A stretch of 64,000 bases of DNA from Rhizobium sp. WYJ-E13 (GTDB lineage: Bacteria; Pseudomonadota; Alphaproteobacteria; Rhizobiales; Rhizobiaceae). A program made the position numbers and the translations under genes. Below are positions 19,335 through 27,715 of this stretch, piece by piece (the first letter of the stretch is position 1; the number at the start of each line of letters is the position of its first letter). Below the pieces are notes generated by a model, which was not told where the DNA came from, made no database searches, and worked only from the letters and a program-made list of their open reading frames with translations. The stretch lies in the NCBI RefSeq assembly GCF_018987265.1, contig NZ_CP076854.1, positions 868,001-932,000 of the forward strand, in the 5' to 3' direction.

Positions 19335-19449
19335 TTGATAGCGCCGAGATGACCGGCAACGGAGCCGCATGACCTGCGGTGCGCGCCGGCATACGGCAAC
19401 TGGTGACGATGCGCTCGTTCCTGATCCGCGAAAGCCGTGCCCCGGCGGT

Positions 19450-20361
19450 TCAGTGCGATACGGGCATCCCGATAATGGGCGGGACAATATTGTTGACCGT
19501 GAGCTGCGCCAATACCTCTGCGCTGAGCGTGCCCCGAACACCGGGATGGCGATGGCGGCCTTCCTCGGCATAGGAATAGGTCTCCGCCTCTGACGGACCA
19601 AATGTCATGAAGACCGCGATACGGTCAGGCGTTCTGCCGAACCGTCGGATGATCGATCGTGTTGAAGTGAAAGCCCGCTGAACATCCAGGCGAAACCACG
19701 GTCCGATCCGCTGACATAGCTTGCGCAGACCCCTGTCAACGAGTGTCGGCATTTGCCCCGCATGTTCGATACGCACATCGAAGATGATGGCGTCGCCCGC
19801 GCGTACACCAAGGCTCTTCGCCGGCAAGCCCTGGGTCAGGCCCTTGAGATGGGATCTTGGTCGAACCTTCAATGTCAATCGCGAATTTTCGGCCTGATCC
19901 TGCAGGTAGAACGCGATCTTGTAGACCCTGAAACTCTCGTCCGAGAAGATACTTCCATCAACGCAGCGAGGATGGTGAGGTACGTCGTTATGCCACGACG
20001 ATGTCGTGTTGATCATGAGATCGCATTCACCTGTAAGGACGGCATCGAGCGGTTGCGTAATTTCCTTGAGACGATTGAGGATCGTGTCGGAAGTCATGAA
20101 GCTTGCGACTTCCTCTACGGCATACATGGCATGAAGCTGAAATTTCCCACCGTACAGATACTTGCCGCCGGACCTCAGATACTGTTTGGCGACCCGCCGT
20201 AATGTTTCCACCTGCTGAGGCGTCAGGACGTCTCTGATGACGATATAGCCATCAGCGCTCAAATCGTCCTGCAGTCGGCTGGTCATGCCGGGTACCCTTG
20301 AAGGCTCTCTGGCCGGCACCCGTAATTCGTCTGTTGAATTCACCGCTGTTGAATTAACCAT
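19450..20361 (-). CDS. Phytanoyl-CoA dioxygenase (PhyH) family protein
   Basis: 303 residues with a strong AAAGGAGAG ribosome binding site. It is a predicted Fe(II)/2-oxoglutarate-dependent dioxygenase. The iron-binding HxD is WHNDV (His124, Asp126) and the distal His is in RIEHAGQ (His200), with GDAIIFDVR giving the preceding strand. Members hydroxylate small molecules or halogenate and epimerise natural products. In a polysaccharide locus the substrate could be a sugar nucleotide, lipid-linked sugar or acyl substituent, but that is inference only. It is transcribed opposite to its neighbours and convergent with the beta-helix gene, sharing a 300-bp divergent control region with the WecG-type gene. 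Confidence 0.85.
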   Translation of the reverse strand: MVNSTAVNSTDELRVPAREPSRVPGMTSRLQDDLSADGYIVIRDVLTPQQVETLRRVAKQYLRSGGKYLYGGKFQLHAMYAVEEVASFMTSDTILNRLKEITQPLDAVLTGECDLMINTTSSWHNDVPHHPRCVDGSIFSDESFRVYKIAFYLQDQAENSRLTLKVRPRSHLKGLTQGLPAKSLGVRAGDAIIFDVRIEHAGQMPTLVDRGLRKLCQRIGPWFRLDVQRAFTSTRSIIRRFGRTPDRIAVFMTFGPSEAETYSYAEEGRHRHPGVRGTLSAEVLAQLTVNNIVPPIIGMPVSH

Positions 20362-20658
20362 TGTCTCTCTCCTTTAACTTTATCGCGCGCCAATCTCCAC
20401 TAGCTATGGTTGTGCTAGAGCGACTGTCTTCTATGTCTCGGCGAAGGTCAAACTGCTCTTTTCGGGGTAACGCTTATCAAAAAGGGCAATGAGGCATACC
20501 CTGGGGATACCGACTTACTTCGAATATTGTAACTTATTTCTATATCTGACGCAGAAATGTGAAGTCTTTCTACGTCCAATAGCTGGACTTGAAAGTATGG
20601 ATACACGCGGCTTGCCAGCATATTCTAGAAACAGTTTCAGTTGGCAAAAGCGTAGATC
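20362..20658. promoter_or_regulatory. Divergent control region between dioxygenase and WecG-type genes
   Basis: About 300 AT-rich bp without a gene. It contains the inverted repeat GCATACCCTGGGGATACC (20494-20511), related to two dyads in the other divergent region of the locus. Two ACTTA half sites lie at 20513-20517 and 20532-20536; the same TAAGT/ACTTA element forms a perfect palindrome upstream of the LuxR-type regulator gene at 26824-26836. A further GGGGTAAC half site lies near 20464. Confidence 0.45.
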
Positions 20659-21516
20659 ATGAGAAATTCAGCAGCAGCCAGAGGCCAGACTTCAGGCTTT
20701 CATCCAAAGGGCTCCCTGGAGTGGACGAATGTCCTTGGTGTTCGAATTTCGGCAGTCAATCTCAAGAGTGCGACCGGACTGATCGAAAAGGCGATTGAAG
20801 ACGGCAAGAGAGAATATGTGTGTGTTCGTGACGCGCACGGTGTCGTGCGGTGTCAAAAAGATCCCGAACTTCGATCTATCCATAATCGTGCATTCCTCGT
20901 GACCCCCGACGGCATGCCGTTGGTGTGGGCGTTAAGACATGCTGGCCACGTGGAGAGCGACAGGGTCTACGGGCCGGATCTGATGCTATCTGTTTTCGAG
21001 GCCGGCAGATCGAAAGGCTTGCGTCACTTCCTCTACGGCGCAACGACCCAGACGCTGGAGCAGCTGGAGGCTCGACTTATCGCAAAATTCCCGGAAGCCC
21101 GGATCGTCGGCTCCTATGCGCCGCCCTTTCGTGACCTCTCGCGGCAAGAGGAAACGGATATTGCTGACCGGATCAATCTGTCAGGCGCGGATATCATCTG
21201 GGTCGGGCTGAGCAGTCCCAAGCAGGAACTCTGGATGGCGCGTATGCGCGACCGTCTGGACGCTTCGGTTCTCATCGGAGTCGGAGCTGCCTTCGATTTC
21301 CACGCCGGCCTCAAGCGGCAGGCTCCAAGGTTCATTCAGAGAAGTGGCTTCGAATGGGCGTTTCGTCTCCTATGTGAGCCGCGACGGCTGTGGCGGCGCT
21401 ATGCGCTCGTCGTGCCGACCTTCATCTCACTGACTGCCTTTCAGAGACTGGGGATTCGGGAGTTTCCGCTCGAAGACCCTGTTTCTGGGTCGGGTGCGTC
21501 GGGACAAAGGCTGTAG
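20659..21516 (+). CDS. WecG/TagA/CpsF-family glycosyltransferase (GT26)
   Basis: 285 residues. The GT26 pattern is clear: VCVRDAHGVVRCQKDPELRSIHNRAFLVTPDGMPLVWALR, with the catalytic-type Asp and the PDG motif. Then follow RVYGPDLM, FLYGATTQTLEQLEARL, and GADIIWVGLSSPKQELWM and VLIGVGAAFDFHAGLKRQAPRF. These enzymes transfer N-acetylmannosaminuronate, N-acetylmannosamine or related sugars onto lipid-linked precursors at the membrane. The C-terminal Arg-rich tail (EPRRLWRRYALVVPTFI) fits peripheral membrane attachment. It is the first gene of the rightward unit leading to the sugar-phosphate transferase, 15 bp ahead of it. Confidence 0.93.
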   Translation: MRNSAAARGQTSGFHPKGSLEWTNVLGVRISAVNLKSATGLIEKAIEDGKREYVCVRDAHGVVRCQKDPELRSIHNRAFLVTPDGMPLVWALRHAGHVESDRVYGPDLMLSVFEAGRSKGLRHFLYGATTQTLEQLEARLIAKFPEARIVGSYAPPFRDLSRQEETDIADRINLSGADIIWVGLSSPKQELWMARMRDRLDASVLIGVGAAFDFHAGLKRQAPRFIQRSGFEWAFRLLCEPRRLWRRYALVVPTFISLTAFQRLGIREFPLEDPVSGSGASGQRL

Positions 21517-21531
21517 AGGAGTAAACCCACC

Positions 21532-23028
21532 ATGTCCTTACTTGCGCCGTCAGCAATGACATCGGGTCCGTCGAAGGTAGCCAACACGAATGACGCATCC
21601 TCGCGAGCAGCGCCGGCAGGCTCTGTTCCCCCCATAACGGCCGCCAAGACCGTCGAACCGCTAAGGCAGGCGGGGCTGAATATGCCAGTTGCGCTACGGC
21701 GCCGGTTTTCTCGGCTTGCAACATCGTCGGTCTTGGTTGCCGGCGACATTGCCGCCTATCTGATCGCCTATTTTGCTCTCCTTTCCTTCCTTCCCGATGG
21801 TTCGGCGGGCACGGTATTGGAGCGTGCTTTCGCCCTCGCGGCACTGGCAACCATCGTTCTCTATGTATCGGCCGGCCTCTACCCCGGCTATCGTCTTCAT
21901 GACCACGAACATCTGCGGCGTCGCACGATCGCCGCCTTCAAGGTGGCCGTTCTCGCGGCGCTCGGAGCAATCCTCCTGCCGGAAGGAGAACGACTGCTGC
22001 TCGCCGTCATCGGCTTCCTCGGCCTCGGACTGATTGTCCAGCCTGTCATGCATTGGCTCGCTCGAGGCTTGTGCTGGAGACTTGGAATCTGGGGAGAGCG
22101 TGCGGTAATCATAGGGGGCCGCAATCTTACCCCAGCACTCATGGCGCATTTCAAAGATCACTGGAAATATGGCATCAGGCCGGAACCCTTTTCCCCCGAT
22201 GCGCCAGAAGTGTCGTCCGACAGCGCGCCATCCATTGCCCTGATTGCCGGTGACACCTCCTCGCTTGTTGCCGATCTGGCGGCGATGCGGCGAAAGTACT
22301 CCGAAGTCATTCTTCTGTCGGATACGCCGAGCCTCAAGATAAACGGCTTGCGACCGGCGGATGTCGGCGGAGAGATCGGTGTTCGTCTCACCAGCAGTGG
22401 GAGTTCGGTCAATTCGGACCTGGTTCGCCGGATCCTCGATCTCGCGATCGCCATTCCTGCGACGATCGTTGTTGCACCCTTCATTGCGATTGCTGCCGCG
22501 GCGATCTACGCCATCGATCCAGGCCCTGTCTTCTTCCGCCATGCCAGGGAAGGTCTGTCCGGCAAACCAGTGCACGTCCTGAAATTGAGGACGATGTACC
22601 AAGATGCCGAACAGCGCCTCGAAGCATTGTTCCGGGAGAACCCTGCGATGCGGGCCGAATGGTTGGCCCACTTCAAGCTCAAGAACGATCCCCGCGTTCT
22701 GCCTGTTATCGGCCATCTCCTGCGCTCTTCGAGCTTCGACGAACTCCCGCAATTGGCGAACATCATCGCAGGCGAGATGGCGATCGTCGGACCGCGTCCG
22801 TTTCCGGAGTATCACCTCCTGGCTATGGACGGTGAATTTCGAGATAAGCGCCGTTCCGTAACGCCGGGGCTTACAGGCCTTTGGCAGATATCCGAACGAA
22901 GCAACGCGGATATCGAGCTGCAGCAGCAACTCGACGAGTTCTACATCGACAACCGGTCCCTATGGTTCGACTGCCAAATTCTTCTCAGCACAATCCCTGC
23001 GGTTTTCAAACGCAGGGGAGCTTACTGA
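21532..23028 (+). CDS. Polyprenyl-phosphate sugar-1-phosphate transferase (WbaP/ExoY-type)
   Basis: 498 residues with a low-complexity N-terminus, four hydrophobic segments (about 60-190), a modified central Rossmann-like part, another membrane helix near 300-325 and the C-terminal bacterial sugar transferase domain. The catalytic region is complete: [21 protein letters not shown], the Asp-Glu pair in [24 protein letters not shown], and [14 protein letters not shown]. It should start repeat-unit synthesis by moving a hexose-1-phosphate from UDP-sugar to undecaprenyl phosphate. The length and five-helix layout match WbaP-like rather than short ExoY-like enzymes. Glucose versus galactose specificity cannot be told. 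Confidence 0.93.
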   Translation: MSLLAPSAMTSGPSKVANTNDASSRAAPAGSVPPITAAKTVEPLRQAGLNMPVALRRRFSRLATSSVLVAGDIAAYLIAYFALLSFLPDGSAGTVLERAFALAALATIVLYVSAGLYPGYRLHDHEHLRRRTIAAFKVAVLAALGAILLPEGERLLLAVIGFLGLGLIVQPVMHWLARGLCWRLGIWGERAVIIGGRNLTPALMAHFKDHWKYGIRPEPFSPDAPEVSSDSAPSIALIAGDTSSLVADLAAMRRKYSEVILLSDTPSLKINGLRPADVGGEIGVRLTSSGSSVNSDLVRRILDLAIAIPATIVVAPFIAIAAAAIYAIDPGPVFFRHAREGLSGKPVHVLKLRTMYQDAEQRLEALFRENPAMRAEWLAHFKLKNDPRVLPVIGHLLRSSSFDELPQLANIIAGEMAIVGPRPFPEYHLLAMDGEFRDKRRSVTPGLTGLWQISERSNADIELQQQLDEFYIDNRSLWFDCQILLSTIPAVFKRRGAY

Positions 23029-23072
23029 CCATCCTCGTTCTGCGAGGCAACCATCAACAACGGAGCACACCA

Positions 23073-24125
23073 ATGCACGGACATAAGCGAATTATGGTAA
23101 CTGGCGGTACCGGGTTTCTGGGATCGTTCCTGTGCGAAAGGCTTTTGAGGGAGGGCAACGACGTCCTTTGCGTGGACAATTTTTACACCGGTTCACGCGA
23201 CAATGTGCTGCATCTTCTCGACGATCCTCGTTTTGAGATTCTGCGCCACGACATCACCTTCCCGCTCTATGTGGAGGTCGACGAGATCTACAATCTCGCT
23301 TGCCCGGCATCCCCGGTTCACTACCAGTTCGATCCTGTGCAGACCGTGAAGACCAATGTTCACGGCGCCATCAACATGCTTGGCCTCGCCAAGCGCACCA
23401 AGGCGAAGATCTTCCAGGCATCGACGAGTGAAGTTTACGGCGATCCGGCAGTTCATCCACAGCCCGAGGAATATCGAGGCAGCGTCAATCCCATCGGCCC
23501 GCGGGCATGCTATGACGAAGGCAAGCGCTGCGCCGAAACACTGTTCTTCGACTACCACCGTCAATATGGCGTGGAAATCCGGGTGGCGCGGATCTTCAAT
23601 ACCTACGGGCCGCGCATGCAGACCAATGACGGCCGCGTCGTCTCCAATTTCATCGTTCAGGCGCTTCGAAACGAGCCGATCACCATCTTCGGGAATGGTA
23701 CGCAGACACGCTCGTTCTGCTATGTGGACGATCTGATCGAAGGTTTCATCCGCCTTATGGGCACGCCTGCTGGCGTTACCGGTCCGATCAACCTCGGCAA
23801 CCCGGGAGAATTCCAGGTTCGCGAGCTGGCGGAAATGGTCGTCGAAATGACGGGCTCTAAATCGGGTATCGTCTACAAACCTCTGCCGGTGGACGATCCG
23901 ACACAGCGCAAGCCGGATATCAGCCGCGCAAGGCAGGAACTTGGCTGGCAGCCGACGATAAACTTGCGTGAGGGCCTCGATAAAACAATCGCCTACTTCG
24001 AGTGGAAGCTTTCTGGCGGAGCAAGGAGCGTGCCCGGCACCAAATCTCGCACGGCGGTTACGGCATATATGCCTTCTCCGGCCGCCGGTCTTTCCGTGCC
24101 GGAAGCCGCACAGCTCGGTAACTGA
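23073..24125 (+). CDS. uxs: UDP-glucuronate decarboxylase (UDP-xylose synthase)
   Basis: 350 residues from the ATG at 23073, with a CGGAG site upstream; the frame is open further 5' but homology begins here. It is an extended SDR that decarboxylates UDP-glucuronate to UDP-xylose. Hallmarks are [16 protein letters not shown], the characteristic [26 protein letters not shown] and [16 protein letters not shown], containing Tyr-x3-Lys. The NTYGPRM and [15 protein letters not shown] segments also fit. The enzyme supplies xylose for the polymer. It is 44 bp after the initiating transferase gene. The C-terminal 30 residues are an unrelated Ser/Ala-rich tail. Confidence 0.94.
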   Translation: MHGHKRIMVTGGTGFLGSFLCERLLREGNDVLCVDNFYTGSRDNVLHLLDDPRFEILRHDITFPLYVEVDEIYNLACPASPVHYQFDPVQTVKTNVHGAINMLGLAKRTKAKIFQASTSEVYGDPAVHPQPEEYRGSVNPIGPRACYDEGKRCAETLFFDYHRQYGVEIRVARIFNTYGPRMQTNDGRVVSNFIVQALRNEPITIFGNGTQTRSFCYVDDLIEGFIRLMGTPAGVTGPINLGNPGEFQVRELAEMVVEMTGSKSGIVYKPLPVDDPTQRKPDISRARQELGWQPTINLREGLDKTIAYFEWKLSGGARSVPGTKSRTAVTAYMPSPAAGLSVPEAAQLGN

Positions 24126-24160
24126 TGCTCAACGTCTCGTAGCCTAGCTGGGCGCCTTCG

Positions 24161-24193
24161 AACCGGATGTCGCGATATCTCCGACATCCGGTT
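24161..24193 (+). terminator. 12-bp perfect hairpin after the UDP-xylose synthase gene
   Basis: AACCGGATGTCG (24161-24172) pairs perfectly with CGACATCCGGTT (24182-24193) around a 9-base loop, about 35 bp after the stop of the UDP-xylose synthase gene. There is no U-run after it, so it may be a Rho-independent terminator of weak type, an RNA-stability hairpin, or an operator. Confidence 0.45.
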
Positions 24194-24226
24194 GATGGCA
24201 CCGGTTCGATCATGCGCATTCGAAAA

Positions 24227-24253
24227 CGGCCGCCAGCTTCAGACCGGCGGCCG
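24227..24253 (+). other. 8-bp GC-rich hairpin upstream of GT gene
   Basis: CGGCCGCC (24227-24234) and GGCGGCCG (24246-24253) form a GC-only stem with an 11-base loop. It lies about 30 bp before the next glycosyltransferase start and could influence termination or translation. Confidence 0.35.
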
Positions 24254-24282
24254 CGAAATAAAACAATGGGTCGACGATCATC

Positions 24283-25464
24283 ATGAAGGTTCTCGTAAGC
24301 GCGCATCGCCTGGAGATTGGTGGGACGCAGGTCAATTCCATAGAACTGGCCGCTCATATGCGCGACCGATATGGCCACGACATCGTATTCTGGGCTCAGC
24401 CCGGGCCGATGTTGAAACTGGTCGAAGCGAAAGGTCTGAAATTCATCCCCGCGCCCGACGCCAGGGTGCATCCATCCCTGGCCAGAATGAAGTCACTCCG
24501 TACGATCGTGCGCGAGGAGGTTCCGGATCTCATTCATGCCTGGGACTGGTGGCAGGGTCTCGACGTTTACCTATCCGTCCATCTCCCATGGAAAAAGCCA
24601 CTTGTCATCACTGACATGATGATGGGGGTGAGCAGGGTCCTTCCGAAGACGATCCCCACAACTTTTGGCACTCCCTTTGTCGTCCGCAGCGCGAAAGCGG
24701 CCGGATGGCGGCGAGCGGAACTGTTGCTTCCGCCTGTTGATGTTGAGTTCAACGCCCCCGGCGCCGTCGACGCGAGCGCCTTCCGGCAGCAATATAGCGA
24801 GCCCGGCACCGTGCTGGTGGTGACGGTAGCGCGCCTCGCAGCATTGATGAAACTTGATAGCTTGCTGAGAGCGATTGATGCCGTTCAACGGCTAAATGGG
24901 CGCGTTGCACTCAAGCTGATCATCGTGGGCGACGGAACCGAGCGGGCAAGGCTGGAGGCGCTGGCGCGCCAGACAAATGAGCTTTTGAAGCGGGAGGCCG
25001 TCGTTGTTGCCGGCCCCATGGTCGATCCGCGGCCGGCCTACGCCGCAGCCGATATCGTGATCGGCATGGGCGGCTCGGCGCTGCGGGGGATGGCCTTTGC
25101 CAAGCCTGTCATCGTGGTTGGCGAGCAGGGCTTTGCGCAGGCATTCCTGCCGGAAACCAGGGACTATTTCTACGACAACGGCATGTTCGGTCAGGGGGAT
25201 CCTGCCTCGAAGGAAAGCCAGCTCGCATCCGAGCTCGCGCTGATGACACAGGATGGCGTCGACCGGGATGCGATAGGAGTATTCGGCCGTGACTTCGTGG
25301 TGCGCCATTATTCGCTCGATGCGGTAGGGGCAGTTCTGGACAGGGTTTACCGCTCCGCGGCCGTGGGCAGATTGAGCAGCACGGCTACCGCATCCGATGC
25401 CGCCCGCACGATGTACATGTATCTGCGGGAGCGCAGATTCTCCTGCCCCTCTCGCGAGCGCTGA
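24283..25464 (+). CDS. Glycosyltransferase, GT4-like
   Basis: 393 residues. The N-terminal MKVLVSAHRLEIGGTQVNSIELA is the GT-B acceptor-domain start with the Gly-rich loop. The C-terminal half has VVTVARLAALMKLDSLLRAI, LIIVGDGTERARLEALA and a region DPRPAYAAADIVIGMGGSALRGMAFAKPVIVVGEQG, which occupies the place of the donor-binding E-x7-E motif but lacks its first Glu (MGGSALRG). This may indicate altered donor binding. No membrane segments. It follows the UDP-xylose synthase gene in the same direction, beyond two hairpins, and may use UDP-xylose; that is only inferred from location. Confidence 0.82.
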   Translation: MKVLVSAHRLEIGGTQVNSIELAAHMRDRYGHDIVFWAQPGPMLKLVEAKGLKFIPAPDARVHPSLARMKSLRTIVREEVPDLIHAWDWWQGLDVYLSVHLPWKKPLVITDMMMGVSRVLPKTIPTTFGTPFVVRSAKAAGWRRAELLLPPVDVEFNAPGAVDASAFRQQYSEPGTVLVVTVARLAALMKLDSLLRAIDAVQRLNGRVALKLIIVGDGTERARLEALARQTNELLKREAVVVAGPMVDPRPAYAAADIVIGMGGSALRGMAFAKPVIVVGEQGFAQAFLPETRDYFYDNGMFGQGDPASKESQLASELALMTQDGVDRDAIGVFGRDFVVRHYSLDAVGAVLDRVYRSAAVGRLSSTATASDAARTMYMYLRERRFSCPSRER

Positions 25465-25831
25465 CAGAAAACCAGGCGAACCGTTAAAAATCCTGAGACA
25501 ACCGTTCATGAACGCCTGCATTTCGGTAGCTGTGATCGGGAAGAGACTATCCAGCCTTGCGGCCTCGCTTACCATGCTGCTGCCCACATCCGCCGGCGGC
25601 GAAGCAGCAGCTATAGAACCTGATTGGATGGGAATGGAGAGAGGGCGTGTGGCGTTCTGCGAGACCTCGCTCTGGCTGGACCCTGTGTCCTCAGCGGATA
25701 GAGCTGCAAGTGGACTCCCAGCTTATGTCTGGTCACGGAATGACACAGACTTATGCAACTCGAACATCGAGGAGCAACCTCGGTGGCGCAGTTCACTTGC
25801 GTCCACCGAGGGTTGTCAAAATGAGAGCATG
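25465..25831. other. Gap with a doubtful open frame
   Basis: The region lies between the glycosyltransferase and the convergent LuxR-type regulator. A frame of about 111 codons (25508-25843) starts with MNACISVAVIGKRLSSLAAS, signal-peptide-like, but has no domain, no clear ribosome binding site and runs into the 3' end of the regulator gene. I consider it unproven. No strong terminator was found. Confidence 0.35.
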
Positions 25832-26653
25832 TTAGTGATGTGACGAGACTGTCGAACGACCGACAGTATCAATGCGATCTCTATTGGCGCCAGCTGAAGT
25901 AATACCTTCGAAGAGATCGTTTATTTTGAATACAACCTCTGTTCGATTGGTCGCCTTGACTTTCTTCATGATGTTGCGAACATGCACCTTGACGGTGCTC
26001 TCTCGCAGATTGAGCTCATAGGCGATGATCTTGTTCGCCTTTCCGCGCCGGAGCGCCTCTACGACTTCGGCCTGACGATCCGTGAACATGCCCGCCAACG
26101 GACGCGCCGTCGAGTTGCTGGACTCCAGCAAGTGACGCATGGCGAATAGGGTGCTTGCGGGAACAAAAACGCCTCCCGCAACTGACAGTGCGATCAGTTC
26201 CATGCAGACGCTGACGCTGACCGAGGCAGGTATGTAACCCTTGGCTCCATATTCGAGCGCCTTCACGATTTGAGTGAAATCGTCACTATCAGCCAGAACG
26301 ATGACAGGGATCGTCCCGAACTCCGACGAAAGGCTCCTGATTTGCTCCGAAACGGCAGGCTCGTCGATTTTCTTGCCGCCAATGTTCAAGAGGATTGCCG
26401 AAAGCGGCGGATACTCGTCGCGTTTTTGCTTCCACTCTTCAACCGTTCCAAATGCCAGGATAAGTAAATCCGTCTTGTGGGCGGCCATGCACTGCGCAAG
26501 GCATTGCCGATCAAGTTCACGGTTATCGAGGATCACGAGAGAGTGCTTTGGCCTCGACGGCAAAATCGATGCCGTTGAACTATTCTCTATCTTAAGTGGC
26601 AGAGTTACATTTTCCTGCCTAAGGTCAAAATTTGGTATAAGCGCTGAATTCAC
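25832..26653 (-). CDS. LuxR/FixJ-type regulator with degenerate receiver domain
   Basis: 273 residues. The N-terminal part (about 38-160) has a receiver-like fold (SLVILDNRELDRQ, VIVLADSDDFTQIVKALEYGAKGYIPAS), but the phospho-acceptor position reads AILLNIGGK, with Asn where Asp is expected. Phosphorylation is therefore unlikely. The C-terminal LuxR helix-turn-helix (about 195-255) is intact: FTDRQAEVVEALRRGKANKIIAYELNLRESTVKVHVRNIMKKV. No sensor kinase gene is nearby. Its place between two polysaccharide transcription units makes it the likely local transcription regulator. Upstream, TAAGT-ACG-ACTTA at 26824-26836 may be its own operator. Confidence 0.9.
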   Translation of the reverse strand: MNSALIPNFDLRQENVTLPLKIENSSTASILPSRPKHSLVILDNRELDRQCLAQCMAAHKTDLLILAFGTVEEWKQKRDEYPPLSAILLNIGGKKIDEPAVSEQIRSLSSEFGTIPVIVLADSDDFTQIVKALEYGAKGYIPASVSVSVCMELIALSVAGGVFVPASTLFAMRHLLESSNSTARPLAGMFTDRQAEVVEALRRGKANKIIAYELNLRESTVKVHVRNIMKKVKATNRTEVVFKINDLFEGITSAGANRDRIDTVGRSTVSSHH

Positions 26654-27208
26654 TGCTTCATCCTCCCCAGCCGAGTTTCCCTACGCCCCAACAAAATCGA
26701 ACACTCAAGCCCTTCAGATATGAGGGTTTGGAAGCACTAAAGTAGGAATTAAATACCACAGTTTCCGCGATCTCAAACTAGCTAATATAGGCTAAAGGCG
26801 CACATTAGTTCCATCGTAAGGTGTAAGTACGACTTAATTCTTGGTATAAACTCACGCGATATTAAGCCGCTCGGGGAGTGGTCGATTACGTTGCTCCTCG
26901 GTTACGGATCGAATGGCTAAACGCATGAAAACAATGTCTGCGCCGGACATATGATTGAGCCGGACCTGGAATTGTTCCACCACCAATGTTGATCGTTGGC
27001 TATGAAATTCGGCGTAAGTCGTCATAAGTATATACGTCTTTAGGTGAATAAGCTTAGACGTTTTGTTTCTTTACTCGGATGACGAAAACAATTCTCTTTA
27101 AATGGAGAGCAATATTTGTTCTCTCGAAATGAAATCTTGGGCGCAATCACCTGATTGTCGGTTTCATTTAGAAATAAGGGTTTGTTCAAGAGTAGAGGTG
27201 CATGCGTA
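26654..27208. promoter_or_regulatory. AT-rich divergent regulatory region
   Basis: About 550 bp without a gene, clearly richer in A+T than the surroundings. A perfect palindrome TAAGT-ACG-ACTTA lies at 26824-26836, and two TAAGT direct repeats spaced one helical turn lie at 27015-27019 and 27025-27029. These resemble recognition elements of NarL/FixJ-type regulators and probably control the LuxR-type gene to the left and the amino-sugar operon to the right. Small frames in this region have no support. Confidence 0.5.
26824..26836. promoter_or_regulatory. TAAGT-N3-ACTTA palindrome
   Basis: Perfect 5+3+5 inverted repeat about 170 bp upstream of the LuxR-type regulator start; a candidate autoregulatory operator. 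Half sites recur at 27015, 27025, 20513 and 20532. Confidence 0.4.
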
Positions 27209-27715
27209 ATGATTGCATCGAACGTAAAGCTGGATGATAGCAGCGTCATCCATCATCCAGAACTCGTAAATCTTTACGGCTGCACGATCGGTGCCGGAAC
27301 GCGCATCGGCACTTTCGTTGAAATCCAGAAAAACGTCCTCGTCGGAAAAGACTGCAAGATCTCCAGCCATTCCTTCCTCTGCGAAGGCGTGACGCTGGAA
27401 GACGGCGTTTTTATCGGCCACGGGGTCATGTTCACCAATGACACGTACCCGCGCGCCGTCAATGCGGATGGCGGTCTGCAGACCGAAGCAGACTGGGTTG
27501 TCATCCCCACGCTGGTCAAGCGCCACGCGTCGATCGGCAGCAATGCGACCATTCTGCCCGGGGTGACCATCGGAGAAGCCGCGCAGGTCGGAGCCGGGGC
27601 AGTTGTAACAAAGGATGTGCCTGCGGGCGCCATTGTCGCGGGCGTTCCGGCCAGGATTACCGGTCACGTTCACGACCGATCAGTTGACATGCAAGCGTTG
27701 GGAGGAATGCGATGA
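27209..27715 (+). CDS. Left-handed beta-helix acyltransferase (WbpD/WlbB-like)
   Basis: 168 residues from the ATG at 27209, preceded by a GAGGTG site; the frame is open from 27155. Hexapeptide repeats fill the protein (VNLYGCTIGAGTRIGTFVEIQKNVLVGKDCKISSHSFLCEGVTLEDGVFIG). Catalytic-type HGVMFTNDTYPRA is followed by IGSNATILPGVTIGEAAQVGAGAVVTKDVPAGAIVAGVPA. This is the profile of the WbpD/WlbB N-acetyltransferases that acetylate the 3-amino group of UDP-2,3-diamino sugars. It sits directly before an oxidoreductase (WbpB-like) and an aminotransferase (WbpE-like), the classic three-enzyme set. It is the first gene of a six-gene chain linked by ATGA overlaps. Confidence 0.88.
   Translation: MIASNVKLDDSSVIHHPELVNLYGCTIGAGTRIGTFVEIQKNVLVGKDCKISSHSFLCEGVTLEDGVFIGHGVMFTNDTYPRAVNADGGLQTEADWVVIPTLVKRHASIGSNATILPGVTIGEAAQVGAGAVVTKDVPAGAIVAGVPARITGHVHDRSVDMQALGGMR

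Noticed and set aside
25508..25843. Possible 111-aa secreted protein after the glycosyltransferase
   Set aside because: No ribosome binding site, no domain, and it runs into the 3' end of the convergent regulator gene; kept only as a note in the gap entry.
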